This document shows positions 63,382 through 64,000 of a DNA stretch of 64,000 nt, one piece after another. The stretch comes from CAVZTA01 sp963778025. GTDB lineage: Bacteria; Chloroflexota; Limnocylindria; Limnocylindrales; CSP1-4. The stretch lies in assembly GCA_963778025.1 (NCBI GenBank), contig CAVZTA010000008.1, positions 1-64,000 of the forward strand, read 5' to 3'. The notes below the pieces were generated by a model. It ran no database searches and was not told the origin of the DNA. It saw only the letters and a list, made by a program, of their open reading frames with translations. Each line of letters opens with the position of its first letter. Within the stretch, counting starts at the first letter, position 1. The translations under genes were made by a program, and so were the position numbers.

Positions 63382-64000
63382 ATGCAGACCAGCCTTGCGC
63401 GGCGGCAACGGCAACGCCGGAACGGCTACCGGAACCGCCCGAAGGGGCACGCGGCCGTCGCGGCTGGCGCCATCGCCCTCCCGCTGTTCCTGTTCTCGAC
63501 CTTCCTGATCGTCGGCTTCATCGGGTTCGCCGGCGCGGTCAGCGCGTACGCGTACTTCGCGCAGGGGCTCGACGAGCCCAAGCAGGTCCTCGAGAACCTG
63601 ACCTTCACCCAGCAGTCGAAGGTCTATGACCGCAGCGGCGACATCGAGCTCGCGAAGCTCGGCGACGATCGCCGCGAGGTCGTGACGTTCGAGCAGATCC
63701 CGCCCGAGCTCATCGACGCGACGACCGCGATCGAGGACAAGACCTTCTGGGAGAACTCGGGCTTCGATCCGTTCGGGTTCGCCGCCGCCGCCCTCGACAC
63801 CATCAACGGCAACGAGCGCGGCGGCTCGACCATCACCCAGCAGCTCGTCCGCGCCCGGCTCCTTCCGCAGGCCGCGTTCGACGGCACCGTCTACGAGCGC
63901 AAGGTCAAGGAGATCATCCAGTCGATCCGCCTCACGCAGGCCTACCCGGGCGACGAAGGCAAGCAGAAGATCATGGCGGCGTACCTCAACCAGAACTTCT
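63382..64000 (+). CDS. Class A penicillin-binding protein, N-terminal part
   Basis: Open to the window end, so partial: 206 residues visible. A basic cytoplasmic N-terminus (RRQRQRRNGYRNRPKG) precedes the membrane anchor ALPLFLFSTFLIVGFIGFAG (about residues 34-53). The family 51 glycosyltransferase region starts with IPPELIDATTAIEDKTFWEN (the catalytic Glu of the EDxxF motif), then GFDPFGFAAAALDTINGNER and GGSTITQQLVRARLLPQ. The transpeptidase domain is beyond the window. It polymerises and cross-links peptidoglycan. ATG 63382 is preceded by TACAGT, a fair -10. Confidence 0.93.
   Translation, partial: MQTSLARRQRQRRNGYRNRPKGHAAVAAGAIALPLFLFSTFLIVGFIGFAGAVSAYAYFAQGLDEPKQVLENLTFTQQSKVYDRSGDIELAKLGDDRREVVTFEQIPPELIDATTAIEDKTFWENSGFDPFGFAAAALDTINGNERGGSTITQQLVRARLLPQAAFDGTVYERKVKEIIQSIRLTQAYPGDEGKQKIMAAYLNQNF

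Overview
The window is 64 kb of very GC-rich chromosomal DNA with housekeeping genes, a complete histidine operon, signalling genes, and no rRNA, tRNA, CRISPR array or recognisable transposase. RNase Y next to a YmdB-type phosphodiesterase, a YerC/TrpR-like gene heading the his operon, a second EF-G-like GTPase, and many DUF1269/DUF6325/SHOCT small membrane proteins together suggest a high-GC Chloroflexota lineage (Limnocylindria/Ellin6529-like). That is an inference from gene content; an actinobacterial relative is less likely.

Layout: a vapBC-type pair, a PPOX-fold protein and a frameshifted SDR (0.1-2.3 kb); a Tad-type pseudopilin block TadE-TadE-TadG (2.7-5.7 kb); a SWIM zinc-finger protein, a PLP lyase, HflX and a lipoprotein (6.2-10.3 kb); miaB-miaA, TerC, a PHP phosphoesterase, ymdB, a K+ channel and rny (11-19.7 kb); a minus-strand run ruvB-DUF2905-tgt-53-aa basic protein-recA-recX (20.5-25 kb); an acetyltransferase, a methyltransferase, rppH and a P-type ATPase (25-29.6 kb); an arginine deiminase locus with two transporters and arcA on the minus strand and arcB-arcC on the plus strand (29.7-36.8 kb); a signalling and small-membrane-protein island with a histidine kinase, a response regulator and two LuxR proteins (37-48 kb); yebC-ruvC-ruvA (48-50 kb); an EF-G-like GTPase and a flavoprotein (50.8-54.2 kb); hisA divergent from yerC-hisG-D-C-B-H-F-IE (54.2-61.6 kb); tyrS and the start of a class A penicillin-binding protein (61.9-64 kb).

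How the genes work together: ArcA, ArcB and ArcC convert arginine to ornithine, CO2, NH3 and ATP, and the two adjacent carriers are the obvious candidates for arginine/ornithine exchange. The his genes make all activities from PRPP/ATP to histidine except histidinol-phosphate phosphatase. RecA/RecX and RuvA/B/C supply recombination and branch migration. The kinase, response regulator and LuxR genes of the 39-45 kb island probably control each other or the stress-like membrane proteins around them; a 12-bp palindrome occurs at both ends of the large LuxR gene.

Quality note: about 15 genes, including the normally essential tyrS and miaA, contain single-base frame breaks, mostly one extra base in a short G/C run. 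This looks like residual sequencing error rather than decay, so I annotate these as whole genes and give the break positions. The regulatory features of most interest are tandem palindromes in the hisA/yerC gap, an arginine-rich 22-codon leader overlapping arcA, the paired palindromes around the LuxR gene, and several unexplained intergenic repeat elements.
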